From: Pseudomonadota bacterium
Lineage (GTDB): Bacteria > Pseudomonadota > Alphaproteobacteria > Rhizobiales > Beijerinckiaceae
Direction: 5' to 3'
Assembly (NCBI GenBank): GCA_021780015.1
Contig: JAJXZN010000102.1
Location: 1-5,984 of the forward strand
Length of the DNA stretch: 5,984 nucleotides
Shown: piece by piece, positions 1-5,823 of the stretch
Position numbering within the stretch: position 1 is the first letter of the stretch
Layout of the letters: every line of letters begins with the position of its first letter
Notes under the pieces: generated by a model
What the model saw: the letters and a program-made list of their open reading frames with translations, nothing else
Told to the model about the DNA's origin: nothing
Database searches by the model: none
Program-made: the position numbers and the translations under genes

Positions 1-1320
1 GCCGGCCATGTTGACCGTCACGGTGAAGACGTCATTGAGATACATTTCGACCGGATCGCCGCCGCCCTTCTCGCCCTGACCAAAAGCCGCCGACGGCGTC
101 GCCGGCGTCAGGATCGCATCGACGCCCCCGGCAAAGGCCGTTTCGAAATCGCGTTTGATGAGCGTGCGGATCTTTTGCGCCCGCACATAATAGGCATCAT
201 AATAGCCGGCCGAGAGCACGTAAGTGCCGATCATGATGCGCCGGCGCACTTCCTTGCCGAAACCCGCGGCGCGGGTGTTTTCGTAAAGCTCGATGATGTC
301 CTTGCCCGGCACCCGCAGCCCGTAGCGCACCCCGTCGTAACGGGCGAGATTGGACGAGGCTTCGGCCGGCGCGACGATATAATAGGCCGGCAGCGCATAG
401 CGCGTGTGCGGCAGCGAGATCTCGACGATTTTGGCGCCCGCAGCCTTCAGCCAGGCGACGCCGTCGTCCCAGAGCTTGGCGATCTCGGACGGCATGCCGT
501 CGAGACGATATTCCTTCGGAATGCCGATCGTCTTGCCCTTGATCGACGTGCCGACCGCCGCCTCGTAATCCGGCACCGGCCGGTTGACCGATGTCGAATC
601 CTTCGGATCGTAGCCCGCCATCGACCGCAGCAGGATGGCCGTATCGCGGACATCGCGCGCAATCGGTCCCGCCTGATCGAGCGAGGAGGCAAAGGCGACG
701 ATGCCCCAGCGCGAGCAGCGGCCATAGGTCGGCTTGATGCCGACCGTGCCGGTGAACGCCGCGGGCTGGCGGATCGAGCCGCCGGTATCGGTCGCCGTCG
801 CGCCGTAACAGAGCCGCGCCGCAACCGCCGCAGCCGAGCCGCCCGACGAGCCGCCCGGCACGATCTTCACATTCGAGCCCGGCCGCCGCCAAGGCGAAAC
901 GACGGGGCCGTAATAGGAGGTCTCGTTCGACGAACCCATGGCGAATTCGTCGAGATTGAGTTTGCCGAGCATCACGGCGCCGTCGCGCCAGAGATTGGCT
1001 GAGACGGTCGATTCATAGGTCGGCACGAAGCCTTCGAGAATGTGGCTTGCCGCCGTCGTCTGCACGCCATCGGTGCAGTAAAGATCTTTGATGCCGAGCG
1101 GAATGCCTTCGAGCGGCCGCGCTTCACCGGCAGCGAGCCGCTTATCGGCTGCCGCCGCCATTGTCAGCGCCAAATCCGGCGTCTCGACGATGAAGCAATT
1201 GAGCGCCCGGCCCTGCTCGACCGCCGCGATCTGGGCCTTCGCCAGCTCGACGGCGGAAATCTCTTTCCTCGCCAGTGCATCGCGCGCTGCGGCGAGGGTG
1301 AATTCGGTCAAATCGGTCAA
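1..1320 (-). CDS. gatA: Glutamyl-tRNA(Gln)/aspartyl-tRNA(Asn) amidotransferase subunit A (3' end cut by window edge)
   Basis: GatA is the glutaminase subunit of cytoplasmic GatCAB. It frees ammonia from Gln so that GatB can amidate Glu-tRNA(Gln) or Asp-tRNA(Asn). I translated 440 residues; the family is usually about 490, so roughly 50 C-terminal residues lie off the left edge. The amidase-signature triad is visible: Lys78 in [10 protein letters not shown], cis-Ser158 in [10 protein letters not shown] and nucleophile Ser182 in [10 protein letters not shown]. The Ser-Ser spacing of 24 is as in known GatA proteins. The start is a TTG: an in-frame TAG lies 9 bp upstream and no ATG or GTG intervenes. 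GAGAG sits 5 nt before the TTG at 1320; a second in-frame TTG at 1311 is the alternative. The gene follows gatC by 40 bp on the same strand, so co-transcription is likely. Identity is very sure; the exact start is less so. Confidence 0.97.
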   Translation of the reverse strand, partial: MTDLTEFTLAAARDALARKEISAVELAKAQIAAVEQGRALNCFIVETPDLALTMAAAADKRLAAGEARPLEGIPLGIKDLYCTDGVQTTAASHILEGFVPTYESTVSANLWRDGAVMLGKLNLDEFAMGSSNETSYYGPVVSPWRRPGSNVKIVPGGSSGGSAAAVAARLCYGATATDTGGSIRQPAAFTGTVGIKPTYGRCSRWGIVAFASSLDQAGPIARDVRDTAILLRSMAGYDPKDSTSVNRPVPDYEAAVGTSIKGKTIGIPKEYRLDGMPSEIAKLWDDGVAWLKAAGAKIVEISLPHTRYALPAYYIVAPAEASSNLARYDGVRYGLRVPGKDIIELYENTRAAGFGKEVRRRIMIGTYVLSAGYYDAYYVRAQKIRTLIKRDFETAFAGGVDAILTPATPSAAFGQGEKGGGDPVEMYLNDVFTVTVNMAG

Positions 1321-1324
1321 ATCG
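1304..1324 (-). repeat. 9-bp tandem repeat carrying two in-frame TTG start candidates of gatA
   Basis: On the plus strand the unit TCGGTCAAA occurs twice in a row, followed by TCGG. On the coding strand this gives TTGACCGAT then TTGACCGAA, so the candidate start codon is duplicated in frame (Thr-Asp-Leu-Thr-Glu). The weak ribosome binding site GAGAG is 5 nt from the first TTG and 14 nt from the second, which favours the first. Because the unit is 9 bp, gain or loss of a copy keeps the frame. Confidence 0.8.
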
Positions 1325-1360
1325 GCTCTCTAAATTTCTGTTGGGCCTGGGGACCGGCGC

Positions 1361-1648
1361 TTATTCAACGACCTTGGGCACAACGAAGAAATGGTCCTCG
1401 CTCGCCGGCGCATTGGCAACGATCTTATCGGCGATGTTGCCGTCATCAACGACATCCGGCCGCTCGTAAAGCTGCATCGGCATCACCGAAGTCATCGGCT
1501 CGACGCCGCTCACATCGACCGCGCTCAATTCCTCGACGAAGGCGAGGATCGCATTCAGCTCGTCCGCCAGATGCGGCACCTCCGCCTCGGCGAGCTTGAT
1601 CCGGGCCAGATGCGCAATGCGGCGGACGGTCGCCTGATCGACAGCCAT
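1361..1648 (-). CDS. gatC: Glutamyl-tRNA(Gln)/aspartyl-tRNA(Asn) amidotransferase subunit C
   Basis: GatC is the small subunit of GatCAB that wraps around and stabilises the GatA-GatB interface; it has no catalytic role. The protein is 95 residues, the usual length. It has the typical N-terminal helix ([16 protein letters not shown], about residues 8-23), the LNAIL-FVEEL helix (about 31-41), the VEPMTSV segment (about 49-55) and the C-terminal [11 protein letters not shown]. The ATG at 1648 has a strong GAGGAG ribosome binding site 5 nt upstream, so the start is well supported. gatA follows after 40 bp. The UPF0173 hydrolase gene ends 75 bp upstream on the same strand, and a candidate promoter lies in that gap. 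Confidence 0.97.
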   Translation of the reverse strand: MAVDQATVRRIAHLARIKLAEAEVPHLADELNAILAFVEELSAVDVSGVEPMTSVMPMQLYERPDVVDDGNIADKIVANAPASEDHFFVVPKVVE

Positions 1649-1684
1649 AATGTCTCCTCAGCTTCGCTTGCAAGCAAGGCCGAG

Positions 1685-1714
1685 CCTATAGCACCCGGGC
1701 GCCGCTCCGGGCAA
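1685..1714 (-). promoter_or_regulatory. Candidate sigma-70-type promoter for gatCA
   Basis: Read on the minus strand, TTGCCC (1714-1709) and TATAGG (1690-1685) are 18 bp apart, each matching 4 of 6 consensus bases. Transcription would start near 1678, about 30 nt upstream of gatC. A perfect 10-bp palindrome GCTTGCAAGC (1666-1675) falls in the early leader. The spacer also holds a weak stem (CCCGG with CCGGG) that has no T-tract after it, so I prefer a promoter to a terminator here. This is inference from motif matching only. Confidence 0.35.
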
Positions 1715-1723
1715 CGAAGGCGC

Positions 1724-2419
1724 TCAAACCTCGAGTGCCTCACCGATCGCCGGCACGAAAGCCCGCGGCTTGCCGCCGAGCGCGGCGACGAAGGCGCCCG
1801 GATCCTGCGCCAAGGCGTCGAATGTGCCGTAATGGCAGGGAATGACAGTCTCGAAGTCGAAAAAGCGATGCACCGCCTCGGCGGCCAGCTTGCCGTCCAT
1901 GGTGAAACGGTCGCCCACGGGGACGATGCCGATCTTCGGCCGATAGAGCGCGTTAATCAAAGCCATATCGGAGAAAATGGCCGTATCGCCCATGTGATAG
2001 ACGGTCGGTCCCGCCGCCGGGGCGATGACGATCCCCATCGGATTGCCGAGATAGATGGGTTTGCCGTCGATGATGGTGCTGGAGGAATGAAACGCCGGGG
2101 TGAAGCTGACCGTGAAGTCGTCGAGCGCGATCGTGCCGCCGGTATTGCCGGGATTGATATTGGAAGCGCCCTGCCCGGCGAGATAAACGCAGACCTCGAA
2201 GCTCGAAAGAAGCTGCGCGCCCGTTGCCTTGGCGATCTCGACCGTGTCGCCGACATGGTCATCATGCCCGTGCGTCAGAAGGATGTGGGTCGCACCGGCG
2301 GTGACGGCAGCGAAGTCGAGATCGAATTTCGGATTGCCGCGCAAAAAAGGATCGACGAGGATGACCGAGGATCGGGTTTCGATCCGAAAAGCCGAATGTC
2401 CGAGCCAGATGATTTTCAT
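1724..2419 (-). CDS. UPF0173 family metal-dependent hydrolase (metallo-beta-lactamase fold, UlaG/YtkL-like)
   Basis: This is a cytoplasmic metallo-beta-lactamase-fold hydrolase of 231 residues, full length for UPF0173. The N-terminal MKIIWLGHSAFRI and LVDPFL strands are typical of the UlaG-like branch. The metal ligands are visible: His50, His52, Asp54 and His55 in HGHDDHVGD; His111 in PAFHSS; Asp145 in YHMGDT; and His196 in PCHYGTF. The relative UlaG is an L-ascorbate-6-phosphate lactonase, but the substrate of UPF0173 members is generally unknown and nothing here indicates one. The ATG at 2419 has a GGAG ribosome binding site about 6 nt upstream. The gene lies 75 bp upstream of gatC on the same strand and diverges from ruvX. 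I recall a similar order beside gatCAB in other Hyphomicrobiales, which suggests conserved housekeeping linkage rather than a shared pathway. Confidence 0.93.
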   Translation of the reverse strand: MKIIWLGHSAFRIETRSSVILVDPFLRGNPKFDLDFAAVTAGATHILLTHGHDDHVGDTVEIAKATGAQLLSSFEVCVYLAGQGASNINPGNTGGTIALDDFTVSFTPAFHSSSTIIDGKPIYLGNPMGIVIAPAAGPTVYHMGDTAIFSDMALINALYRPKIGIVPVGDRFTMDGKLAAEAVHRFFDFETVIPCHYGTFDALAQDPGAFVAALGGKPRAFVPAIGEALEV

Positions 2420-2521
2420 GGGTTACTCCGGAACGAGATGCACGTTACGTGGCGGCGCGCGCCAGCGGGGACATAACCCAATCCGGGCCGCGCGGCCACC
2501 GGCCGAAACTGCGTCCCGCGC
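2420..2521. other. Divergent intergenic region between UPF0173 hydrolase and ruvX
   Basis: These 102 bp must carry signals for both divergent genes, but I cannot pick out a convincing -35/-10 pair on either strand. Two perfect inverted repeats are present: CACGTTACGTG at 2441-2451 (5-bp arms around one base) and GGCCGCGCGGCC at 2486-2497 (12-bp palindrome). The first lies 22-32 bp upstream of the hydrolase start and could be an operator. The second is pure G+C and could arise from composition alone. Confidence 0.4.
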
Positions 2522-2992
2522 ATGAGCGGCGCCGAACTGATGATCGAGGATTTAGGCGCGCAGCTCGGCCGCGGCCAGAGATTGATGGGCTTCGATCTCG
2601 GCACCAAGACGATCGGCATCGCCCTTTCCGACGTCGAACGCCGCCTCGCGACACCTCTCGAAACGTTGAAGCGCGGCAAATTTTCCGCCGATGCCGCGAC
2701 CCTGCTTCAGCGCGCCGAAAAATTCGATGTCGCCGGCTTTGTCATCGGGCTGCCGCTCAATATGGACGGCAGCGAAGGCCCGCGCGCCCAGGCAACGCGC
2801 GCCTTCGTCCGCAATCTCGGCCGGCTGACCCAAATTCCGTTTGTCTTCTGGGACGAGCGGCTTTCGACTGCCGCCGTCACCCGTGCGCTGATCGAGCAAG
2901 ACGCTTCGCGGGCAAAACGCGCCGAAGTCGTCGACCGGATGGCGGCGGCCTATATCCTGCAAGGCGCACTCGACCGGCTCAACCGACGCTAG
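2522..2992 (+). CDS. ruvX: RuvX/YqgF family putative Holliday junction resolvase / pre-16S rRNA nuclease
   Basis: This 156-residue protein has the RNase H-like fold of the YqgF family, named a putative Holliday junction resolvase and in E. coli tied to 5' processing of 16S rRNA. The predicted catalytic acids are in place: Asp25 in [10 protein letters not shown], Glu112 in DERLST and Asp138 in [20 protein letters not shown] (76-83) and RAQATRAFV (88-96) are further family motifs. No ATG candidate has a clear ribosome binding site. I chose 2522 because the N-terminal ELMIEDLG resembles the TIEEL-type leader of rhizobial RuvX proteins; 2540 is the next option, and 2585 would cut into the first strand. 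The 3' end overlaps the convergent kinase gene by 4 bp, leaving no room for a terminator between them. Confidence 0.94.
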   Translation: MSGAELMIEDLGAQLGRGQRLMGFDLGTKTIGIALSDVERRLATPLETLKRGKFSADAATLLQRAEKFDVAGFVIGLPLNMDGSEGPRAQATRAFVRNLGRLTQIPFVFWDERLSTAAVTRALIEQDASRAKRAEVVDRMAAAYILQGALDRLNRR

Positions 2993-4365
2993 GCCACGCC
3001 AAGTACGAGATCACTCGCCGGCGTCAAAGGAAAGACCGCTTCAACACGCGTGCCACGCCCGGCCAGCGCCGCCACGTTCAACTTTCCGCCACAGCTTTGG
3101 ACGCGCTCGTTCATGCCGGTGAGGCCGAGGCCTCGTATCGCCGTCGCGCCAATGCCGATGCCGTCGTCCTCGACGATGACCCGCAGGGCTTCGGTCGCGC
3201 TTTGACCCTCGAGCGGCAGGTAATCGACGCTGACGCGGGCCTTGCGCGCGCGGGCATGGCGGAAAATATTGGTGAGGCTCTCCTGCACCACGCGGTAGGC
3301 AGCAAGTTCGACCGTCTCGCCGACCAGGCCCAAATCGTCGGTGACGGCGAGCGAAATCTCAAGCTCGGGATGCGCCGCGCGCCAGGATCCGACCAGCGTG
3401 CGCAAGGCCTCGGCGAGTCCCAATTCGTCGAGGCCGGGCGGCCGCAGCCGTTGCAACAAACGGCGCAGCAGGGTCTGGATCGCCTCGGCCTGTTCACCGA
3501 TCGCCGCGACGTTCTGGCGGACGACGGCAGGTCCCGGCGCGCCTTCGCTCAGGGCGCTGACATTGGCGCGGATACAGAACAAGGGCGGGCCCATCTCATC
3601 GTGGAGATCACGCGCGATCTGGCCGCGTTCCTCGTCCTGCAGCCGCATCATCTGATGCATGAGCCGGTGGTTCTCGGCGCTGACCTTGGCGAGATCGACG
3701 GCCAGCCCGTTGATCTTGGCACCGATATCGACAAATTCGGGCGGCCCGCGCGGTACGATCTTGACGTCGGTGTCGCCGCGCGCAAGCCGCGTAATAGCGC
3801 GACCGACGTCGGCGATGGGAGCGATCGCCCGGCCGACCAGAATGAGAATGAGCACGAAAAGACAGATACCGAAGGCGAGCGTCGTTGCGGCGATCGAACA
3901 GACTTCGGTCCAGATTTCGGCCACCTCCCCGGTCGGGTTGGCGGCGATGACAATGTCACCGTAATTGCGCCCGTGGATCGTGGCCGGGACGATCGTGACA
4001 CTCGGACGCGGCTCGAAGAGCCGCACGAACCAGCCGGGCGCGCCGCCGACCTGGCTTGCATAAGAGGCGAAGGGCAGCGTCTGAGCCTGAGCGGCATCGG
4101 CCGCGACCATGATGCGCACGTGCCGCAAATTCTGCAATTGCGCCAGGAGTCGCCGCAGCGGCGGTTCGGGGTCCGGCGTCTCCTGTAGGCTCGCGAGTGC
4201 CGTCTCGACGAGTTCGCGCGCAAGCGTCTCGTCGCTTTCGCTTTCGGCCGCGACGCGCGGCCCGGCGTTCCAGCTGATCAAGGCGAAATTGACGAGCAAT
4301 GAGAGAAAAAGCAGCGCGCCGAGCAGCAGATTCAAACGCCAGCGCAAAGAAAGCCTTCGCATCAT
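2989..4365 (-). CDS. Membrane sensor histidine kinase (HisKA_3 type, LapD/MoxY-like periplasmic domain)
   Basis: This 458-residue inner-membrane kinase should autophosphorylate and pass phosphate to the divergently encoded regulator. Domain order: TM1 at about 11-32, a periplasmic domain at about 33-155 with the PGWFVRLF and [10 protein letters not shown] motifs that recall LapD/MoxY N-domains, TM2 at about 157-179, HAMP at about 180-230, then the HisKA_3 dimerisation helix with His255 in [11 protein letters not shown]. The ATPase domain has its N box around Glu362 and Asn366 ([13 protein letters not shown]), G1 at DDGIGIG (400-406) and G2 at [11 protein letters not shown] (412-422). Pro260 stands where NarX-type kinases have the phosphatase glutamine (DxxxQ). 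Three starts run together (GTG 4368, ATG 4365, ATG 4362); AAGGA lies best spaced, 7 nt, before 4365. The gene converges on ruvX with a 4-bp overlap. The kinase call is firm. The MoxY resemblance is from memory and does not prove a methanol link. Confidence 0.93.
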   Translation of the reverse strand: MMRRLSLRWRLNLLLGALLFLSLLVNFALISWNAGPRVAAESESDETLARELVETALASLQETPDPEPPLRRLLAQLQNLRHVRIMVAADAAQAQTLPFASYASQVGGAPGWFVRLFEPRPSVTIVPATIHGRNYGDIVIAANPTGEVAEIWTEVCSIAATTLAFGICLFVLILILVGRAIAPIADVGRAITRLARGDTDVKIVPRGPPEFVDIGAKINGLAVDLAKVSAENHRLMHQMMRLQDEERGQIARDLHDEMGPPLFCIRANVSALSEGAPGPAVVRQNVAAIGEQAEAIQTLLRRLLQRLRPPGLDELGLAEALRTLVGSWRAAHPELEISLAVTDDLGLVGETVELAAYRVVQESLTNIFRHARARKARVSVDYLPLEGQSATEALRVIVEDDGIGIGATAIRGLGLTGMNERVQSCGGKLNVAALAGRGTRVEAVFPLTPASDLVLGVA

Positions 4366-4411
4366 CACGCGTTCCTTGTGACACGCCGCGAGCTTGCGAG
4401 CGCACCCGGCG

Positions 4412-4438
4412 CCGGCAAGTTCAAAAGTTCACCGGCAA
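4412..4438. repeat. Nested direct repeats upstream of the sensor kinase gene
   Basis: CCGGCAA occurs at 4412-4418 and 4432-4438, exactly 20 bp apart. Between them GTTCA occurs at 4419-4423 and 4427-4431, with AAA separating the two copies. Both pairs are direct repeats. The block lies about 47-73 bp upstream of the kinase ATG, where a dimeric regulator could bind. A binding role is inferred from the spacing of about two helical turns; no known operator is recognised. Confidence 0.45.
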
Positions 4439-4467
4439 ATCGGGATGTTATCCATCATAGCGGTGAA
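4428..4467. repeat. 7-bp inverted repeat in the kinase/regulator intergenic region
   Basis: TTCACCG (4428-4434) and CGGTGAA (4461-4467) form a perfect 7-bp inverted repeat separated by 26 bp, overlapping the nested direct repeats. The centre-to-centre distance is 33 bp, close to three helical turns, which would suit two dimers on one face of the DNA. It could also be a chance match of this length. Confidence 0.35.
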
Positions 4468-4486
4468 ATTTTCTACAGCATCACGC

Positions 4487-4517
4487 ATTATGCCCGCACG
4501 ACGGCAGTAACTGTCTA
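4487..4517 (-). promoter_or_regulatory. Weak candidate promoter for the sensor kinase gene
   Basis: On the minus strand TAGACA (4517-4512, 5 of 6 bases) and CATAAT (4492-4487, 5 of 6 bases) are 19 bp apart, longer than the preferred 17. Transcription from here would give a leader of about 115 nt that crosses the repeats at 4412-4467. A second possible -10, TATGAT (4459-4454), has no good -35. Confidence 0.2.
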
Positions 4518-4535
4518 TGATATCAGGTAAAATCA

Positions 4536-4565
4536 TTGACAGCGGGGAAACTCGGATTGAAAGAT
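4536..4565 (+). promoter_or_regulatory. Candidate promoter for the response regulator gene
   Basis: A perfect TTGACA (4536-4541) is followed 18 bp later by AAAGAT (4560-4565), which matches 3 of 6 consensus bases. Transcription would begin near 4572, giving a leader of about 23 nt before the ATG at 4595. This supports 4595 over the upstream in-frame ATG at 4517. The -10 is poor, so an activator or another sigma factor may be involved. Confidence 0.3.
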
Positions 4566-4594
4566 GGCTGTCTCATTGCTGCCGGGTTAGAAAA

Positions 4595-5212
4595 ATGCGG
4601 ATTTTAATCGTCGACGATCACCCGGTCATTCTTTCCGGGTGCCGGGCGATGCTCTCGCCTCATTCAGACATCGACGTAATCGATGCGCTGGATTCGACCC
4701 AAGCCTTCGACACATATGTTGAGATGCGGCCGGATGTGGCGGTCATCGACGTCAACCTGCCCGGCATGTCCGGCTTTGCCTTGACCCGCCGGATTCTCGA
4801 CTTCGATCCGCAAGCCCGGATCATCATCTTCACGATGAACGACGACCCGATCTTCGCAGCAAGGGCGATCGAAAACGGCGCTAAAGGCTATATCGGCAAA
4901 TGCGAGGATCCGGCCCGCTTCGTCGCCGCGATCCGTGCGGTCGCCACAGGCCAGACTTTCCTGTTGCCGGAAATGGCGCAGAAACTCGCCTTCCTCGACC
5001 CCGGCCGGCGCGATTTTCTGACTGGGCTCAATGCGCGCGAATTGGAAATTTTGCGGTTGCTGCGCAGCGGCAAAAGCATGGCCGAGATCGCCGGCATCAT
5101 CAACGTTTCGTACAAGACGGTCGCCAATTGCTGCGCCGTGCTGAAACGCAAGCTTGGCGCTCGCACGCCGCTCGATCTCGTGCGCATCGCTGTCGAAAAC
5201 AAGCTGGCTTAA
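4595..5212 (+). CDS. NarL/FixJ-type response regulator (REC + LuxR HTH)
   Basis: This 205-residue cytoplasmic transcription factor is the likely partner of the divergent sensor kinase. The receiver domain (1 to about 118) starts MRILIVDDHP with acidic Asp7 and Asp8; the phosphoacceptor is Asp52 in VIDVNLPGMSG, the switch Thr is Thr80 in IIIFTMND, and the conserved Lys is Lys102 in GYIGK. The LuxR-type helix-turn-helix (about 143-203) begins LNARELEILRLL and has VSYKTVANCCAVLKRKLGA as its recognition region. I chose the ATG at 4595 because the receiver begins there and the total length fits the family. The in-frame ATG at 4517 would add 26 residues unlike any receiver and overlaps a TTGACA box. 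The ribosome binding site before 4595 is weak (GGGTTAG). Cys179-Cys180 in the recognition region are unusual. Its target genes are unknown; the intergenic repeats are candidate sites. Confidence 0.94.
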   Translation: MRILIVDDHPVILSGCRAMLSPHSDIDVIDALDSTQAFDTYVEMRPDVAVIDVNLPGMSGFALTRRILDFDPQARIIIFTMNDDPIFAARAIENGAKGYIGKCEDPARFVAAIRAVATGQTFLLPEMAQKLAFLDPGRRDFLTGLNARELEILRLLRSGKSMAEIAGIINVSYKTVANCCAVLKRKLGARTPLDLVRIAVENKLA

Positions 5213-5244
5213 GAAAAGGACGCGGCCGCCGGGAAACGACCGCG
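5211..5244 (-). terminator. Rho-independent terminator after the small secreted protein gene
   Basis: On the minus strand CGCGGTCG (5244-5237) pairs with CGGCCGCG (5228-5221): 8 pairs including one G-U, around an 8-nt loop. The stem is followed by TCCTTTTCTT. It begins 22 nt after the TAA at 5267. On the plus strand the same stem has no T-tract after it, so it should end the minus-strand transcript and only weakly, if at all, that of the response regulator. Confidence 0.65.
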
Positions 5245-5266
5245 CCATCGGGCTTAGGCCTTGGGC

Positions 5267-5644
5267 TTACCAATAGCCATACCCGCCATAAGGGCCCCAG
5301 CTCCCATACGGGCCATAACCGTAGGCGTGGTAATAGCCATAGGGATAGCCGGTCGCGACCGTCGCGGCTGTGTCCGCGATGCCCAGCGCCGAGCCGACGA
5401 TCGCACCGCCAAGACCCAGCGGGCCGGCGTCGTAATAGCCATCGCGGTAATAGCCGTCATAGTAGCCATAGGGCGCGTAGCCGTAACCATAGGCGTGCGG
5501 CCCATAATAACGATGATGGATGCGATAGCTGATATCGGTCTCGGGGGAATTTGACCAATCCTGCGCCAAAGCCGCACTGCCAAAGGCGGTCGTCAGCGCG
5601 CCGGCAAGCGCCAGGCTTGCCAATTTGCTTCTACCTCGCAACAT
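5267..5644 (-). CDS. Small secreted Tyr/Gly-rich protein with glycine-zipper core, function unknown
   Basis: This is a 125-residue protein I cannot assign to a named family. Residues 1-27 look like a Sec signal peptide: positive MLRGRSK, a hydrophobic stretch, then GSAALA before QDW, which suits cleavage after Ala27. The mature part has about 23 tyrosines in 98 residues, in two Gly/Tyr-rich arms (about 40-71 and 100-125, with repeats such as GYYDGYYRDGYYD). They flank a non-polar core at 74-98 that contains a glycine zipper, Gly80-x3-Gly84-x3-Gly88 (GGAIVGSALG). A cell-envelope role is inferred from this. The ATG at 5644 follows AAGGAGG by 5 nt, an excellent site, and the signal peptide begins there. 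An in-frame ATG at 5704 would add an Arg-rich tail that hides the signal peptide. The gene has its own candidate promoter, leader hairpins and terminator. Confidence 0.85.
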   Translation of the reverse strand: MLRGRSKLASLALAGALTTAFGSAALAQDWSNSPETDISYRIHHRYYGPHAYGYGYAPYGYYDGYYRDGYYDAGPLGLGGAIVGSALGIADTAATVATGYPYGYYHAYGYGPYGSWGPYGGYGYW

Positions 5645-5661
5645 TCGATCCTCCTTTCCCT

Positions 5662-5699
5662 GCAGGCGATTAACGCGCCTGCGGCTTTGCCGCGAGCGC
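5662..5699 (-). promoter_or_regulatory. Two mutually exclusive leader hairpins upstream of the secreted protein gene
   Basis: Hairpin A, minus-strand bases 5699-5675, is GCGC and GCGGC pairing across an AAA loop with GCCGC and GCGC, with a 2x2 internal loop. Hairpin B pairs GCAGGCG (5682-5676) with CGCCTGC (5668-5662) around a 7-nt loop. They share bases 5675-5682, so both cannot form in full. Hairpin B ends directly against the purine-rich ribosome binding region (5661-5650). Sequence shows the pairing; regulation is inferred. Confidence 0.4.
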
Positions 5700-5718
5700 G
5701 CCAATCGGCTCCATCACT

Positions 5719-5743
5719 TACGCAAAACGCCAGAAATCGTTCC
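5719..5743 (-). promoter_or_regulatory. Candidate EcfG-type (general stress) promoter for the secreted protein gene
   Basis: On the minus strand GGAAC (5743-5739) is followed 16 nt later by CGTA (5722-5719). The alphaproteobacterial general-stress sigma factor EcfG recognises GGAAC, then 16-17 nt, then CGTT, so the -35 is exact and the -10 has three of four bases. The transcript would start near 5712, giving a leader of about 65 nt that contains both hairpins. Confidence 0.4.
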
Positions 5744-5766
5744 CGATCCTGGCGCAAGCAGCAGCG

Positions 5767-5800
5767 TGAAAAGGAGCGCGCGGCAGCGGCGCCGCCGCGC
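5767..5800 (-). terminator. Rho-independent terminator after the hydroxyacid dehydrogenase gene
   Basis: On the minus strand GCGCGGC (5800-5794) pairs perfectly with GCCGCGC (5784-5778) around a 9-nt loop, followed by GCTCCTTTTCAC. It lies 23 nt after the TAG of the dehydrogenase gene. The tail resembles that of the terminator at 5211-5244. Confidence 0.6.
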
Positions 5801-5823
5801 TTCAATGGAGACGTCTCAAGGCC

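Noticed and set aside
175..1002. Plus-strand open frame of 275 codons, and minus-strand frames at 197-892 and 447-824
   Set aside because: All overlie gatA, whose own frame contains the complete amidase signature. Their compositions are typical of high-GC shadow frames.
1691..1714. Weak CCCGG/CCGGG stem as terminator for the UPF0173 hydrolase gene
   Set aside because: The stem is short and no T-tract follows it; the same bases fit a promoter for gatC better.
1391..2476. Long plus-strand open frame of 361 codons
   Set aside because: It is antisense to gatC and the UPF0173 hydrolase, both with full family motifs and good ribosome binding sites. No recognisable domain.
2486..2497. GGCCGCGCGGCC palindrome as an operator
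   Set aside because: It is pure G+C in a very GC-rich stretch, so chance palindromes are expected; kept only as a note on the intergenic region.
2449..4188. Long plus-strand open frame of 579 codons
   Set aside because: It overlaps ruvX in another frame and lies antisense to the kinase gene. Its translation is Arg/Asp/Ala-rich with no domain, while both overlapped frames carry complete catalytic motifs. This is a high-GC shadow frame.
4517..4594. N-terminal extension of the response regulator from the ATG at 4517
   Set aside because: It adds 26 residues before a standard receiver start, has no ribosome binding site, and overlaps a perfect TTGACA box.
5270..5480. Recurrent taatagccat-like short DNA repeats, considered as a repeat array
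   Set aside because: They are the DNA side of the repeated Gly/Tyr codons in the secreted protein. Spacing is irregular and there are no unique spacers, so this is not CRISPR or another mobile repeat.
5645..5704. Upstream in-frame start of the secreted protein at 5704
   Set aside because: It adds an Arg-rich segment encoded by the leader hairpins and would mask the signal peptide. The ATG at 5644 has a near-perfect ribosome binding site.
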